Assembly (NCBI GenBank): GCA_965222125.1 | Contig: CBDCTC010000006.1 | Span: forward strand, 496,001 to 560,000 | Direction of reading: 5' to 3' | DNA from: CAZENU01 sp965222125 | Lineage (GTDB): Bacteria > Chloroflexota > Dehalococcoidia > Lucifugimonadales > CAZENU01 | Length of the DNA: 64,000 nt | Shown here: positions 1 to 8,700 of the stretch, one piece after another | How positions within the stretch are numbered: the stretch's first letter is position 1 | Layout of the letters: every line of letters begins with the position of its first letter | Position numbers and translations under genes: made by a program | Notes under the pieces: generated by a model | Seen by the model: the letters and a program-made list of their open reading frames with translations, nothing else | What the model was told of the DNA's origin: nothing | Databases searched by the model: none

Positions 1-106
1 GGAGGTCGCTGACCTCCTTGAAATGCTCCAGGCGTTCGCAGAAGTCCTCCGGCAGGAAGGTCACGCCGAAGAGAACGTCGGGCGGCGGAAGGGTGACGGG
101 CCTCAC
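1..106 (-). CDS. Partial hypothetical protein, N-terminal part only
   Basis: An open frame starts at a GTG whose GTGA overlaps the stop codon of the upstream HTH gene and runs off the left edge of the window without a stop. The 35 visible residues begin VRPVTLPPPDVLFGVTF and show no domain I recognise. The four-base overlap and same direction suggest it is the third gene of a translationally coupled set with the two small genes at 103-524. Only the start is visible, so its length and function cannot be judged. Confidence 0.45.
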   Translation of the reverse strand, partial: MRPVTLPPPDVLFGVTFLPEDFCERLEHFKEVSDL

Positions 107-342
107 TCCACGACCTCCAGGATGAACAGGTCGTCGAAGCGGGTGACCTCCAGCGCCTCCTGAAGGCGCTTCCGCACCTCGGCGGAGGGGGAGCGGGTCC
201 CGGTCATGAGCTGGGAGAGGTAGCCGGAGGTGATGCCGACCACCGCCGCCAGCTGGTTCTGCGTCAGGTTGAGCCGGTTGAGATGCTCCCACACGGCGCG
301 GGGGTTGAGCTTCACCCGGCAAGCCGGTTGCCTGCGCTTCAC
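103..342 (-). CDS. Small XRE-type helix-turn-helix protein
   Basis: A 79-residue protein that is almost entirely one Cro/CI-type helix-turn-helix. It contains LTQNQLAAVVGITSGYLSQL, with the recognition-helix pattern typical of XRE regulators, followed by PSAEVRKRLQEAL. It would bind DNA as a dimer, probably as a repressor of the element it sits in. It overlaps the gene before it by four bases (ATGA) and the gene after it by four (GTGA), so the three are likely co-translated. A short HTH protein divergent from a second HTH gene (793-1224) is a common switch layout in integrative elements; that role is inferred. Confidence 0.75.
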   Translation of the reverse strand: MKRRQPACRVKLNPRAVWEHLNRLNLTQNQLAAVVGITSGYLSQLMTGTRSPSAEVRKRLQEALEVTRFDDLFILEVVE

Positions 343-524
343 GCCGCGCCCTCCTTCCGGGCGTCCTCCCCGCCATCGGTCGGCTGACCGTTGGCCGGGG
401 CGGAGCCGTTGCGGTACAGGTGGGGGTTCTCCAGGTAGTGGCGGGCGATGATGCGGGCCAGCATCCGCAGGCCCTGGATGCGCCGCCGCTCCTGTGCTGG
501 GGTGAGCCGTCGCTTCCTACTCAC
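339..524 (-). CDS. Small hypothetical basic protein
   Basis: A 61-residue protein starting MSRKRRLTPAQERRRIQGLR, rich in arginine in its N-terminal half and acidic at the end. I recognise no family. Support for a real gene comes from the four-base overlap with the HTH gene downstream and the tight packing of the cluster. It is the first gene of the minus-strand set, so its promoter should lie in the 525-792 gap shared with the divergent HTH gene. Coding status is plausible rather than proven. Confidence 0.5.
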   Translation of the reverse strand: MSRKRRLTPAQERRRIQGLRMLARIIARHYLENPHLYRNGSAPANGQPTDGGEDARKEGAA

Positions 525-698
525 GATTCGTCTCTCGCAACCCTCTCTCGCGTAACCCGGCGCGCCCCACGGGGTGTCCGTCAGGGGCGCCGGCGTTGTA
601 TACTCAGGCTATATTCAGAAATAATGTTCGAGTCGGTGTTAGTGTATCAATACAGTGTCCACACCGGCAAGAGCGAAATGGCCTTAAAGCCCTGTGTC

Positions 699-727
699 TT
701 GACAAATCACTTGCTCTGATGTAACAA
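699..727 (+). promoter_or_regulatory. Candidate sigma70-type promoter for the HTH-ImmA-like genes
   Basis: A perfect TTGACA at 699-704 is followed after 17 bases by TAACAA at 722-727, about 65 bases before the ATG at 793. The surrounding 525-792 gap is clearly more AT-rich than the genes on either side and separates divergent regulator genes, so it should hold both promoters and operator sites. The -10 match is weak. Confidence 0.45.
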
Positions 728-792
728 TATAGCCATATCGCTATCCCGTCATAGAAAATGATACGAAGCGACGCCACAGAGGGGAAGGCTTC

Positions 793-1224
793 ATGGACGA
801 CCTTGACGACGACCGGGACATGGAAGGCCGACAGGAGATAGACGGCGATGAAGAGATCGGGCCGCTCCTCAAGCGGCTGCGGGGAGACCACAGCCTGCGC
901 GACGTGCAGCGGCTCACCGGCGTCTCCAGCTCCTACCTCTCCCTGGTCGAGCGGGGCGACCGCAGGCCCGGCGTCAATCTCCTCAACAAGCTGGCCATCC
1001 TCTACGGGGTGGACCCCGCCGGACTGCTCCACCGGGCCAACCGCCTGGGCAGCGGAGACCCCAGGGACGACGAGCCGCTGGAGGTGGAACGGGCCTACCG
1101 GTACGTGCTGGCGGACCCGCAGTTCCGCGTGGGCACCCGGCCCGACGGCCCCCTCTCCATCAACGCCAAGCGGTTCATCGTCGAGATGTACGAGCGCTTC
1201 ACCGGAAAGAGGCTGCTGGAATGA
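793..1224 (+). CDS. XRE-family transcriptional regulator
   Basis: A 143-residue protein with an acidic 25-residue N-terminus, then a Cro/CI-type HTH at about residues 25-80 (LRDVQRLTGVSSSYLSLVER and NLLNKLAILYGVD). A C-terminal tail of about 60 residues has no domain I know. Its ATGA stop/start overlap with the next gene, an ImmA/IrrE-like protein, reproduces the usual arrangement in which an XRE repressor is paired with a metallopeptidase that cleaves it. The pairing suggests control of an integrative element or a stress response. The regulator assignment is firm; the target is inferred. Confidence 0.85.
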   Translation: MDDLDDDRDMEGRQEIDGDEEIGPLLKRLRGDHSLRDVQRLTGVSSSYLSLVERGDRRPGVNLLNKLAILYGVDPAGLLHRANRLGSGDPRDDEPLEVERAYRYVLADPQFRVGTRPDGPLSINAKRFIVEMYERFTGKRLLE

Positions 1225-2165
1225 ACGGAACGAGGGAGGATTTCTGCCGCAACCTCCTGGACGATGCCCTGGAACGGGGGTTGGACCCCGAGGGCGTCGC
1301 CGCACGCTTCGTCCGCTACTTCGACGTGTCGGGCCGTCTCACCGTGCCCGAGCTGACCGTCCTGCTCAGCGAGGCCGGATTCGGCACGGTGACGGGCAGG
1401 TGCCTGGAGACCATGAAGGGCATCCACTACAGCGCGCCGGGAGGCGGCTACGACATCCACTACCGGGAGGACCTGTGGGAGGGATCCAAGGAGCACACGG
1501 TGCTCCACGAGACCTACGAGATCATCAACGAGACCATGTACGACCTGTGCGCCGACGCCGAACCGGTGCGGAGAGTGTGCCGCCAGGCCGACCGCTTCGC
1601 CGCCGCTGCCCTCATGCCTCCGGATTTGTTCTCACTCTTCGCCGAGGCGTCGGGCCTCGACGTGGTGGCGCTCCAGGGGATGTACCAGCGCGCCTACTCG
1701 TCCGTCGCCATCAGGCTGGCCGAGGTGATGCGCCACCAGCCCCTCCTCGCTGTCCTGTACGAGCGCAACGAGAAAGGAGAGCCGCACGGGTGGAACCCCG
1801 CAGCCACGCCCGATGACTTCACCGCGAAGGTGGTGGTTCGGACTCCGGGGTTCAGGCTGAGGACGCAGAAGCGGCCCTTGTCCTACCTGCGGGGACTGCT
1901 GCCCAGAAGGGGAGCTCCGCCTACACCGGGGTCAGTGGCGGAGCAGGTGATACGGACCGGCGGTCCCGTCTACGTGGAGCGGGTGAGCGGCTACGACCTG
2001 TGGCAGAACGACGACGTGACCGTGGCGGCAAGGCCCGTTACCTGGCATGGCCGGTTGGCCAAGATTGCCGTCGTCGCCGTGCCCCACCGGGACCGCTCGG
2101 TGCTGGCCCCGCAGCTGGGCCACGCCCCCTTCGAGCGCATCCCCCATGCCCACCAGCTGCTCTAG
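1221..2165 (+). CDS. ImmA/IrrE-type (M78-like) metallopeptidase, atypical active site
   Basis: A 314-residue protein directly coupled (ATGA overlap) to an XRE regulator. The central part resembles the M78/DUF955 ImmA-IrrE family: a helix with LHETYEIINE, followed by RQADRFAAAALMPPDLF, the segment that normally carries the third zinc ligand and the conserved AAxLLMP-like stretch. In known members the zinc helix is HExxH; here it reads HETYE, so the second histidine is missing and the protein may be inactive or use other ligands. The C-terminal 120 residues are an extra region, perhaps a sensory domain as in IrrE. Known members cleave partner repressors after a signal; I infer the same or a derived non-proteolytic role here. 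Confidence 0.7.
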   Translation: MNGTREDFCRNLLDDALERGLDPEGVAARFVRYFDVSGRLTVPELTVLLSEAGFGTVTGRCLETMKGIHYSAPGGGYDIHYREDLWEGSKEHTVLHETYEIINETMYDLCADAEPVRRVCRQADRFAAAALMPPDLFSLFAEASGLDVVALQGMYQRAYSSVAIRLAEVMRHQPLLAVLYERNEKGEPHGWNPAATPDDFTAKVVVRTPGFRLRTQKRPLSYLRGLLPRRGAPPTPGSVAEQVIRTGGPVYVERVSGYDLWQNDDVTVAARPVTWHGRLAKIAVVAVPHRDRSVLAPQLGHAPFERIPHAHQLL

Positions 2166-2241
2166 ATTTGGGGATGGATGTCGGTGGTCCGATAGTATAT
2201 AGTAAGACAGCGTGCTATAAGCGCAATCAAAAAGAGAGACG

Positions 2242-2475
2242 ATGCCCGCCAAGTCCAGGAACACTGACACTATCACCTTCTCCCTACCCCCGGAGATGGC
2301 GCAGCATCTCCGGCAGGTGGTGAAGGAGGAGGACCGCACCGTGAGCGAACTGCTCCGGGAGGCCATCCGCCTCTATATGGAGGAGCGGGAGTGGCGCAGA
2401 CGGGAGCGGCTGGAACGGCTGCGCTCCCGCCGGACAGGACAGAGTGAAACACAAGGAGGAGAGACTGATGAATGA
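2242..2475 (+). CDS. Ribbon-helix-helix (CopG/Arc-type) DNA-binding protein
   Basis: A 77-residue protein with a short beta strand (TDTITFSLPPEMAQHL) followed by two helices (DRTVSELLREAIRLYMEE), which is the ribbon-helix-helix pattern. RHH proteins bind DNA as dimers through the paired strands. The arginine-rich C-terminal tail is followed at once by the serine recombinase gene, whose start overlaps the end of this gene, so it may regulate or assist the recombinase. A TATAAG at 2216-2221 lies in an AT-rich stretch upstream and may be the -10 element. Confidence 0.75.
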   Translation: MPAKSRNTDTITFSLPPEMAQHLRQVVKEEDRTVSELLREAIRLYMEEREWRRRERLERLRSRRTGQSETQGGETDE

Positions 2476-4104
2476 CCGACTCGATCTGACGCCAGTGGCC
2501 CTCTACGCAAGAGTGTCCAGCGACCGCCAGGACGTGGACCTGTCCATCGCCGCCCAGCTCAGGGCGCTCCGGGACTACGCCGAGAAGCACGACTACCTGG
2601 TCGCCCGCGAGTACGTGGACGAGGCCGAGAGCGGCCGCATCGCCGACAGGCCCGAGTTCCAGAAGATGCTGAACGAGGCCAGCAAGCCCGAGGCTCCCTT
2701 CAAGGAGATTCTCGTCTGGAAATTCTCCCGTTTCACCCGCAAGCGCGAGCACGCCGTCGCCTTCAAGTCCATGCTGCGCAGGCGGGGCATCCGCGTGGTC
2801 TCCATCACCGAGCAGGCCGACGACACCCCCACCGGCAAGCTCCTTGAGGCCATCATCGAGAGCGTGGACGAATTTTACTCGGAAAATCTCGCCCAGGAGG
2901 TTGTCCGGGGGATGCGGGAGGCCGCGTCGAGAGGCTTCTGGATGACCACCTACGCCCCCTACGGCTACAAGCGGGCCACGTCCAGGATGGGGCCGCGAAG
3001 CGCCCCAAGCTTGAGCTGAACCCGCCCGCCGACGCCGTGGTCAGACGGGTCTTCGACATGGTGCTACAGGGCAAGAGCATCCTCGACGTGACCAAGACTC
3101 TCAACGCCGAGGGCATCCCAACCACCAACGGCAAGAAGTGGCTCAAGACCACCATCCACACCATGCTCTCCCACGAAGCCTACACCGGCACCCTGGTCTG
3201 GGGAGCCAAAGCCAAGGACGGCGCGCCGCCCGTGCGCGTCGAGGACGCACACCCCGCCATCGTCTCCAAGCGGGACTTCCAGAAGGCCAGGAGGTTGCTC
3301 GGCTCCCGCGCCCCCAAGAAGGTGAACCCCCGCCGCGCCTCCAGCCCCTACCTGCTCAGCGGCATCGCCAAGTGCGAGACCTGCGGCAAGGCCATGACCG
3401 CAGCCGAGGCCAAGAGCGGCAAGTACACCTACTACATCTGCCACTCCCTCCTCAAGCGCGGCAAGGGCACCTGCGAGACCCCCAGGCTCAATGCCAAGAA
3501 ATTCGAGAAGATCATCGTCGATGAGATTCGCGCCAACATCCTCACCGAGTCCAACATCCGAGACCTGGTGAAGCTGCTGGACGAGGAGATGGACGGAGTG
3601 GCCCGCGAGCAGCGTGAGCGGCTGGAGAGTATCGACGGGGAGCTTGAGGAGGTGAAGAACCAACTGGGCCGCGTCTGGCACTTCATAGCGAGGAGCGACA
3701 GCGTAGACGTGGCCGAGGCTTCGGACCTCATCGTGGAACTCCGGGAACGCAAGGAGAAGCTGGAGATCGCCACAGAGGAGGCGCGGGCGCTGCTAAAAGA
3801 GAGGCGGCAGTTCCTCGACAGCGCCGACACCATCGCCGTCTTCGCCGAGGAGATGAGCGAGTTCCTCAAGACCAGCGAGCTTACCGAGACCAGGGCATTC
3901 GTCCACTCTTTCGTCAAGGAGATCGAGGTCAAGCCCGGCAGGGCCGCCATCGTCTACTCAATACCCACGCCGGAGGACTCTCCCATAGGGGGAGCGGACG
4001 CCGCAGAGATCGCCCTGAACGGGCGAGTTCGCAGTTCGGTACATTCTGGTGGGCCAGCCTGGACTCGAACCAGGGACCTCAGTCTTATCAGGACTGCGCT
4101 CTAA
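2468..4104 (+). pseudogene. Large serine recombinase (site-specific integrase), frameshifted
   Basis: The N-terminal resolvase domain is clear: VALYARVSSDRQD carries the catalytic serine, and KFSRFTRKREHAV follows. The frame breaks near 2979: the first reading frame stops at 3019, while the continuation (VQDGAAKRPKLELNPP, then the recombinase domain, a zinc ribbon with CETCGKAM and CHSLLKRGKGTCETP, and a coiled coil at about 3580-3830) is in the next frame, as if one base were lost. The start at 2468 is supported by AAGGAGG at 2453-2459. The last residues (WTRTRDLSLIRTAL) are read from the antisense of the tRNA-Ile gene, so the open frame crosses the presumed attachment site. Either a recently dead integrase or a sequencing error. 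Confidence 0.8.
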
Positions 4105-4123
4105 CCGGCTGAGCTACTGGCCC
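4047..4123 (-). tRNA. tRNA-Ile (GAU anticodon), CCA encoded
   Basis: Read on the minus strand the gene starts GGGCCAGTAGCTCAGC and ends CTGGCCC plus ACCA. The acceptor stem GGGCCAG/CTGGCCC pairs fully. The anticodon stem CAGTC/GACTG encloses the loop CTGATAA, giving anticodon GAT (isoleucine). The T arm carries GGTTCGAGTCC. The CCA end is encoded at 4047-4049. The recombinase gene lies immediately against its 3' end, the usual side for integration into tRNA genes. Confidence 0.95.
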
Positions 4124-4237
4124 TTCGCGCCTGAAAGCAGTCTAGGGGTGACTGCCAGACACGATGAGTATAGCCGTGGTCGGCCAATGGTTCAAGGGCA
4201 GGTGCTGACCCAGATTCCCCACCTAGATAAGAGGAAG

Positions 4238-4307
4238 ACCTCGTTGGAGCCCGACGCGATGCGGGCTAAGATGGTTGTTGCGCAAACGAACCGATCACCA
4301 ACGAGGT
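4238..4307 (+). promoter_or_regulatory. Inverted repeat over the transposase ribosome-binding site
   Basis: ACCTCGTTGG at 4238-4247 is perfectly complementary to CCAACGAGGT at 4298-4307, with a 50-base loop. The downstream arm contains the GAGGTG that should serve as the Shine-Dalgarno of the ATG at 4317. A TAAGAT in the loop could be a -10 element. A transcript entering from outside would fold and hide the ribosome-binding site; one starting in the loop would not. This mechanism is known for IS10 and IS50; here it is inferred. Confidence 0.5.
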
Positions 4308-4316
4308 GCATCTATT

Positions 4317-5846
4317 ATGAAGCAAGGCTTACTGGCATTCCAGTACGAGCAGGAGAAGGGCTCGACAGGTATGACGGGACTGTCCGGGCTGATGACGTAC
4401 CTGGAGTTGATGCAAGCAGCGGGTTTGAGGTCGTCGGTGGAACGCCACGTGAGACTGCGGGAGTGTGGTCAGGGCTGGACGGACAGCCAGATAATCACGT
4501 CGCTGATACTGCTGAACTTGGCAGGCGGTGAGTCGGTGATGGACCTGGAGGTTCTGGAGAAGGACGCAGGTTTGTGCAGGGTACTTCGCCATGCCGAGAC
4601 CTGGGGGATGGGTAGTAGGGAGCGCAGGGCGCTGAAGGCGAGATGGCGAGTCGAGCGTCGTCGGAGCGTGCCGTCGGAGTCTGCGGTGTTCCGGTATCTG
4701 GAGAGGTTCCATGACGCGGGCGAGGAGGCGATGCGGGAAGCTCACAGAGCATTCATACCTGCTCCCAACGGAGCTATGGAGGGTCTGGGGAAGGTGAACG
4801 CCGACCTGGTGGGCTTCGTGCAGAGCCGTTCGCCTCAGAGAGAGGCCACACTGGACATGGACGCCTGTCTGGTGGAGACACACAAGCAGGAGGCGCTCCA
4901 CAGCTACAAGAAGTACAGGGCCTACCAGCCGCTGACCACCTACTGGGCAGAGGCCGACCAGATTGTGCATTCGGAGTTTCGGGACGGCAATGTACCGGCG
5001 GGCCATCAGCAGTTGCAAGTGTTGATTGAAGGGCTGGGCCGTCTGCCTGCGGGGGTGGAGAAGGTGATGCTGAGGTCGGATACGGCGGGGTACCAGCGGG
5101 AGTTGCTGCGGTACTGCGCGGAGGGTAGAGACGAGCGGTTCGGGGTGATCGAGTTCGCGGTTGGGGTCGACGTGACGACGGAGTTCCGCCGTGCGGTGTC
5201 CGAGGTCGCCGAGCAAGACTGGCAGACGCTGTACCGCAAGGTTGGGGAGCATCGTGTGGACACGGGTCAGCAGTGGGCTGATGTGAACTTCGTACCCAAC
5301 TGGATAGGGCACTCCAAGAACAGCCCTGAGTATCGGTTCATAGCTACCAGGGAGCGGTTGGTCGAACAGCCTCTGCCGGGAATGGAGGGGCAGATGGAGC
5401 TTCCGTTCCCCGCGATGGAGCTGTCCAACAGAGGCTGGTACAAGGTCTTCGGAGTGGTGACCAACCGGAGCATTGCGGCAGATGAGTTGATCTGGTGGTC
5501 GAGGCAGAGATGCGGCAAGGGCGAGGAGGTCCACGGCGTCCTCAAGAGTGACCTTGCCGGGGGCAGGCTTCCGTCGGGGCTGTTCGGAGCCAACGCAGCA
5601 TGGTGGGCGATAGCAGTGTTGGCCTTCAACTTGAACTCTGCCATGAAGCGGCTGGTGTTGGGCGGACAGTGGGTGGGCAAGCGTCTCAAGGCGGTGCGCT
5701 TCGCCCTGATCGCCCTACCGGGCCGTGTGGTGCGTCACGCCAGGAGGTTGATCATCCGTCTTGCCCGTGGCCATCCCTCATACGAGTTGCTGCTCACGGC
5801 GCGGCAGAGGATATTGGCGCTGGCTGCCGAGCCGTATCGGGCATAG
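4317..5846 (+). CDS. IS1380-family transposase
   Basis: A 509-residue DDE transposase counted from ATG 4317 (MKQGLLAFQYEQEKGSTGMT). This start is preferred because the same position is conserved in the decayed copy and an SD-like GAGG precedes it. Family marks are ATLDMDACLVETHKQEALHS and LRSDTAGYQRELLRYCAEGR, with the catalytic aspartates, and RQRCGKGEEVHGVLKSDL with the glutamate region near the C-terminus. It catalyses cut-and-paste movement of its own element. The gene shows no frameshift, so the copy could be active. An in-frame upstream extension to 4275 exists but lies within the hairpin region. Confidence 0.9.
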   Translation: MKQGLLAFQYEQEKGSTGMTGLSGLMTYLELMQAAGLRSSVERHVRLRECGQGWTDSQIITSLILLNLAGGESVMDLEVLEKDAGLCRVLRHAETWGMGSRERRALKARWRVERRRSVPSESAVFRYLERFHDAGEEAMREAHRAFIPAPNGAMEGLGKVNADLVGFVQSRSPQREATLDMDACLVETHKQEALHSYKKYRAYQPLTTYWAEADQIVHSEFRDGNVPAGHQQLQVLIEGLGRLPAGVEKVMLRSDTAGYQRELLRYCAEGRDERFGVIEFAVGVDVTTEFRRAVSEVAEQDWQTLYRKVGEHRVDTGQQWADVNFVPNWIGHSKNSPEYRFIATRERLVEQPLPGMEGQMELPFPAMELSNRGWYKVFGVVTNRSIAADELIWWSRQRCGKGEEVHGVLKSDLAGGRLPSGLFGANAAWWAIAVLAFNLNSAMKRLVLGGQWVGKRLKAVRFALIALPGRVVRHARRLIIRLARGHPSYELLLTARQRILALAAEPYRA

Positions 5847-6238
5847 GCGACCCTGCCTGGAGCATCGGTTTGTAGGCGACTCTGCCGAGTTGCCAGGCCG
5901 GGCCATGCCTTCTTCGGCCTGACAACAGCCACAATTGGCAGCGAACCGCTGCCGATACACTCAAAGACGGCACCCTAGACCCTGTCCGATGCCGATCATG
6001 TCATGCGTCACCCCAAGTCGACACCCGGACACCCCCTGAAAGCACACCAAGCAGCTCCCAACCATGTCAGGTGGGGGATTTGGGCTGACTCGGTATGTCC
6101 CGTCCACACTACCTCCTTCCCGATGACTGCATCGTGCGGTGCATCACCGGGTCGCGGGGCGGATCGGGCAGGCGGGCTGGCTGGTGTTGAGGCGGCGGTG
6201 CCCTTTCACGGAGGGGTTGCCTCAACTGTCCGGCTCAG

Positions 6239-7258
6239 CTATTCGTGGGTGGCCTTTCGAAATATCTGAATCCTGTGGCGGTTGCTCTCCGTAACGAGCA
6301 GCCGGCCTGACGAGTGGAGCTTGACCGACATGGGGGACCAGAACAGCTTTTCTACTTGAGACGACTCCTCATGCGGGTCGTCCGGGTCGAACAGGTCGAT
6401 CTCCGGCTCCAGGTTCGCACGGGAGCGGGCATCGGCCTCCTCCGAATTTACCCTCAGGAAATTCTCGGCCCATTTCGACAACGTCGCCTCGCCCCGAGTG
6501 TCCATGACGAACTCGCCTTCGGGACTCAATACCTGTACGCGCTCGTTTCCCCAGTCGGCGACGTACATATACCCGTCGTCGTCTACAGCCACACTCGCAG
6601 GCCTCAGCAGCTCTCCGTCGCCTCGGCCGGTGCTGCCGTACCAGCCGACCAGCTCGCCTGAGGGCGCAAAGCGGGCGATGCGGTCGTTACCCCAATCCGC
6701 CACGTATACGTCTCCCGAAGGCGCCGCGGTCAGCCCCCATGGCAGATCGAGCTTTCCGCGTCCGAATGTGAGCAGGTGGCGCCCGGCTGTCGTGAATTTC
6801 TGTATGCGTCCGTTGTGCGTGTCGGAGACATAGACGGAATCCTCGCGGTCTATCGCTATGCCCGACACCCCATCCAGCTTTCCGTCTCCCGCGCCTCTCT
6901 CGCCCCACTTGTGCAGGAAATTGCCTTCCGGGTCGAAGACCGAAACGCGGTCCAGGTGCTCGTCAGTGATGTAGATGCGGCCCTCGCTGTCGATGGCGGC
7001 GCAGCTTGCCCAGACGAACTGCCCATCGTCTTCACCAAAGGCGCCAAAGATACCGTAGAACTCGCTGTCGATGTCGCACATGGTGACCCGGACGCCTTGG
7101 TTGACACTCTCCAGCGAGCGGTTGACCACGTAGAATCGACCATTCCTGCCGATTGCCGTGTCGCTCGGGTAGTAGAATCCGCGCCCATCCATAGCCGATA
7201 GTCCGACCGTAAGGTCGTATTCGATCATCCCTGTTTTCGGACTCTTGATCTGGACCAT
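6239..7258 (-). CDS. NHL-repeat beta-propeller protein
   Basis: A 339-residue protein made of about six NHL repeats, seen as recurring blocks such as GIAIDREDSVYVSDTHNGRI, YVADWGNDRIARFAPSGE and YVADWGNERVQVLSPEGE. NHL repeats build a propeller that binds proteins or small ligands; no catalytic motif is visible. There is no signal peptide at the chosen ATG 7258, which has AGAGGT upstream and follows the DUF1800 gene by 38 bases on the same strand, so the two are probably one operon. An open frame continues upstream to 8170 but that part is only a shadow of the DUF1800 gene. The molecular role is unknown. Confidence 0.8.
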   Translation of the reverse strand: MVQIKSPKTGMIEYDLTVGLSAMDGRGFYYPSDTAIGRNGRFYVVNRSLESVNQGVRVTMCDIDSEFYGIFGAFGEDDGQFVWASCAAIDSEGRIYITDEHLDRVSVFDPEGNFLHKWGERGAGDGKLDGVSGIAIDREDSVYVSDTHNGRIQKFTTAGRHLLTFGRGKLDLPWGLTAAPSGDVYVADWGNDRIARFAPSGELVGWYGSTGRGDGELLRPASVAVDDDGYMYVADWGNERVQVLSPEGEFVMDTRGEATLSKWAENFLRVNSEEADARSRANLEPEIDLFDPDDPHEESSQVEKLFWSPMSVKLHSSGRLLVTESNRHRIQIFRKATHE

Positions 7259-7296
7259 GGTTACAACCTCTGCCGGCTCCGGAGGCGTGGGGCCGC

Positions 7297-8700
7297 CTAC
7301 GATCGTTGGAAATTGTCGGCCGAGGCCGACAGCCTGAGAATGCCCGCGATTGCCTCGGTAGAGCGGTCCGACTGCTCGGCAAAGTCGACCAGGATACCCC
7401 GCGACGCGTCTGAGACCTGGACGTCGCCCATCTGCTCCAGGCAAAGGTCCACGAGGCGTTCGGAAGAGAGCAGCTTGCCGTTGTTGGACGCGATGCTGTC
7501 GACCATGGCCTTGACGCCCGGCTTGTTCAGGTCTCCGAATTGCTCGGAGGCGAAGTTGATGCGCTCGACCAGCGTCCCGGTGTCGAGCCACTCGACACCT
7601 TGGTGCCAGCCTTCGACGCTCGGCGGGTTGTTCAGATGCTGGCCCATGTAGACCATCTGCTTGGCCCGGTCCATGATCTCCCGGCGGGGCCTGTCGAACT
7701 CGCCCGTGAGCCGCAGGACCCCGGCGACGAACTCCGCCGGACTCTTGACCTTCCCATACCTGATGTCCTCGGCCTTGAAGAAGTCCGACGTGAAGAGCGT
7801 CCGGAGCATCGACTTGATGTCGTATCCGCTGTCGAAATAGACCTCCACCAGCGTATCGACGGCCGCGGGGTCCCGGGGAGGCGTGTAGGGCCACGAGGGG
7901 ACGGGCGGCTCGTCCGCGACGAAGAAGTGGTACATGTGCCGCGAAATGAACCGTGCGGTCGACTCCTCCTCGCAGATGATGTCGACTATGTCGGCGCCAT
8001 TGAAGTTGCCCTTCCTTCCCAGGAACTCCTTTTCGCCCCCGTCGTGGTCGTTCTCGTTGTATTCGAAGTGCCACGATATCCGCCCGTAGGGCCAGTCGGA
8101 GTCGCGCTCCGAGCGCATTACCATGTACTCGGTGTTGCCGATGGTCCAGCCGGTGAAGGCGCGCGAGCATTCCTTGATGTCCTGCTCCGAGTAGTTGCCG
8201 ACCCCCATTGAGAAGAGCTCCAGCAGCTCGCGGCCGAAGTTCTCGTTGATGGCGTCTCCGTGGTTGTCATAGTTGTCGAGCCAGACGATCATCGCGGGGT
8301 CCTTGGCCAGCTCGGCAAGGAGCGTCCTGAAGCTGCCAAGACCGTGGCGGCGGAACATCCTTATCTGGTCCGACAGCATCTTGCCGTGAATCACCTTCGG
8401 GTACCCGGTGGCGAAGATGCCGTGCCAGAATAGCGCCGTCTTTTCGGCGAGGGGAGCGGTTGTCGTGATCATCCTGTAGAGCCAGTTATCGCCGCTGCCC
8501 CATGGCCCCATCATGCCCGACTGCTCGTGGTGGAACCGCCTCGCCATGAAGTCGCCCATCCAGCGCGCGTCGGGCGGTTCAAGAAGCTCCTCGACAGTCG
8601 CGTCGTACCCCTTCGCGGCGTATGCCTCGATCTCGTCACGGGTCGCGCCGAAGCCTGCTCGGCGCATCAGATGGGCTATCAGCCTGGTGTCCTCGTTCAT
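7297..8700 (-). CDS. DUF1800 family protein
   Basis: A 467-residue protein with the features of the DUF1800 family: an N-terminal LIAHLMRRAGFGATRDEIEA, then KTALFWHGIFATGY, a DNYDNHGDAINENFGRELLELFSMG block, and a C-terminal VEGWHQGVEWLDT segment. ATG 8700 is preceded by GGAGGGC; the GTG six codons upstream would include that site in the coding sequence. Members are often found beside DUF1501 proteins in bacteria rich in secreted polymers, with unproven roles; here the partner is an NHL propeller instead. No signal peptide is seen. It starts a two-gene minus-strand operon. Confidence 0.85.
   Translation of the reverse strand: MNEDTRLIAHLMRRAGFGATRDEIEAYAAKGYDATVEELLEPPDARWMGDFMARRFHHEQSGMMGPWGSGDNWLYRMITTTAPLAEKTALFWHGIFATGYPKVIHGKMLSDQIRMFRRHGLGSFRTLLAELAKDPAMIVWLDNYDNHGDAINENFGRELLELFSMGVGNYSEQDIKECSRAFTGWTIGNTEYMVMRSERDSDWPYGRISWHFEYNENDHDGGEKEFLGRKGNFNGADIVDIICEEESTARFISRHMYHFFVADEPPVPSWPYTPPRDPAAVDTLVEVYFDSGYDIKSMLRTLFTSDFFKAEDIRYGKVKSPAEFVAGVLRLTGEFDRPRREIMDRAKQMVYMGQHLNNPPSVEGWHQGVEWLDTGTLVERINFASEQFGDLNKPGVKAMVDSIASNNGKLLSSERLVDLCLEQMGDVQVSDASRGILVDFAEQSDRSTEAIAGILRLSASADNFQRS

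Larger units (their letters stand above)
4206..6088 (+). mobile_element. IS1380-type insertion sequence, copy 1 (intact gene)
   Basis: The element contains one transposase gene. Imperfect terminal inverted repeats can be read at about 4206-4228 (GACCCAGATTCCCCACCTAG) and 6066-6088, where the reverse complement gives CAGCCCAAATCCCCCACCTG. The same end motif recurs at the ends of the decayed copy at 22.7-24.6 kb. Length of about 1.9 kb suits the IS1380 family. The region after the gene (5847-6088) is non-coding tail. I could not identify a target duplication. Bases 6089-6238 hold nothing I recognise. Confidence 0.7.

Noticed and set aside
3064..3681. Long minus-strand frame across the recombinase
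   Set aside because: Low-complexity leucine-rich shadow of a high-GC gene, no SD and no family match.
7259..8170. The 643-residue open frame as one long NHL protein
   Set aside because: The part upstream of 7258 is the antisense-strand shadow of the DUF1800 gene and has no NHL content; a start with SD exists at 7258.
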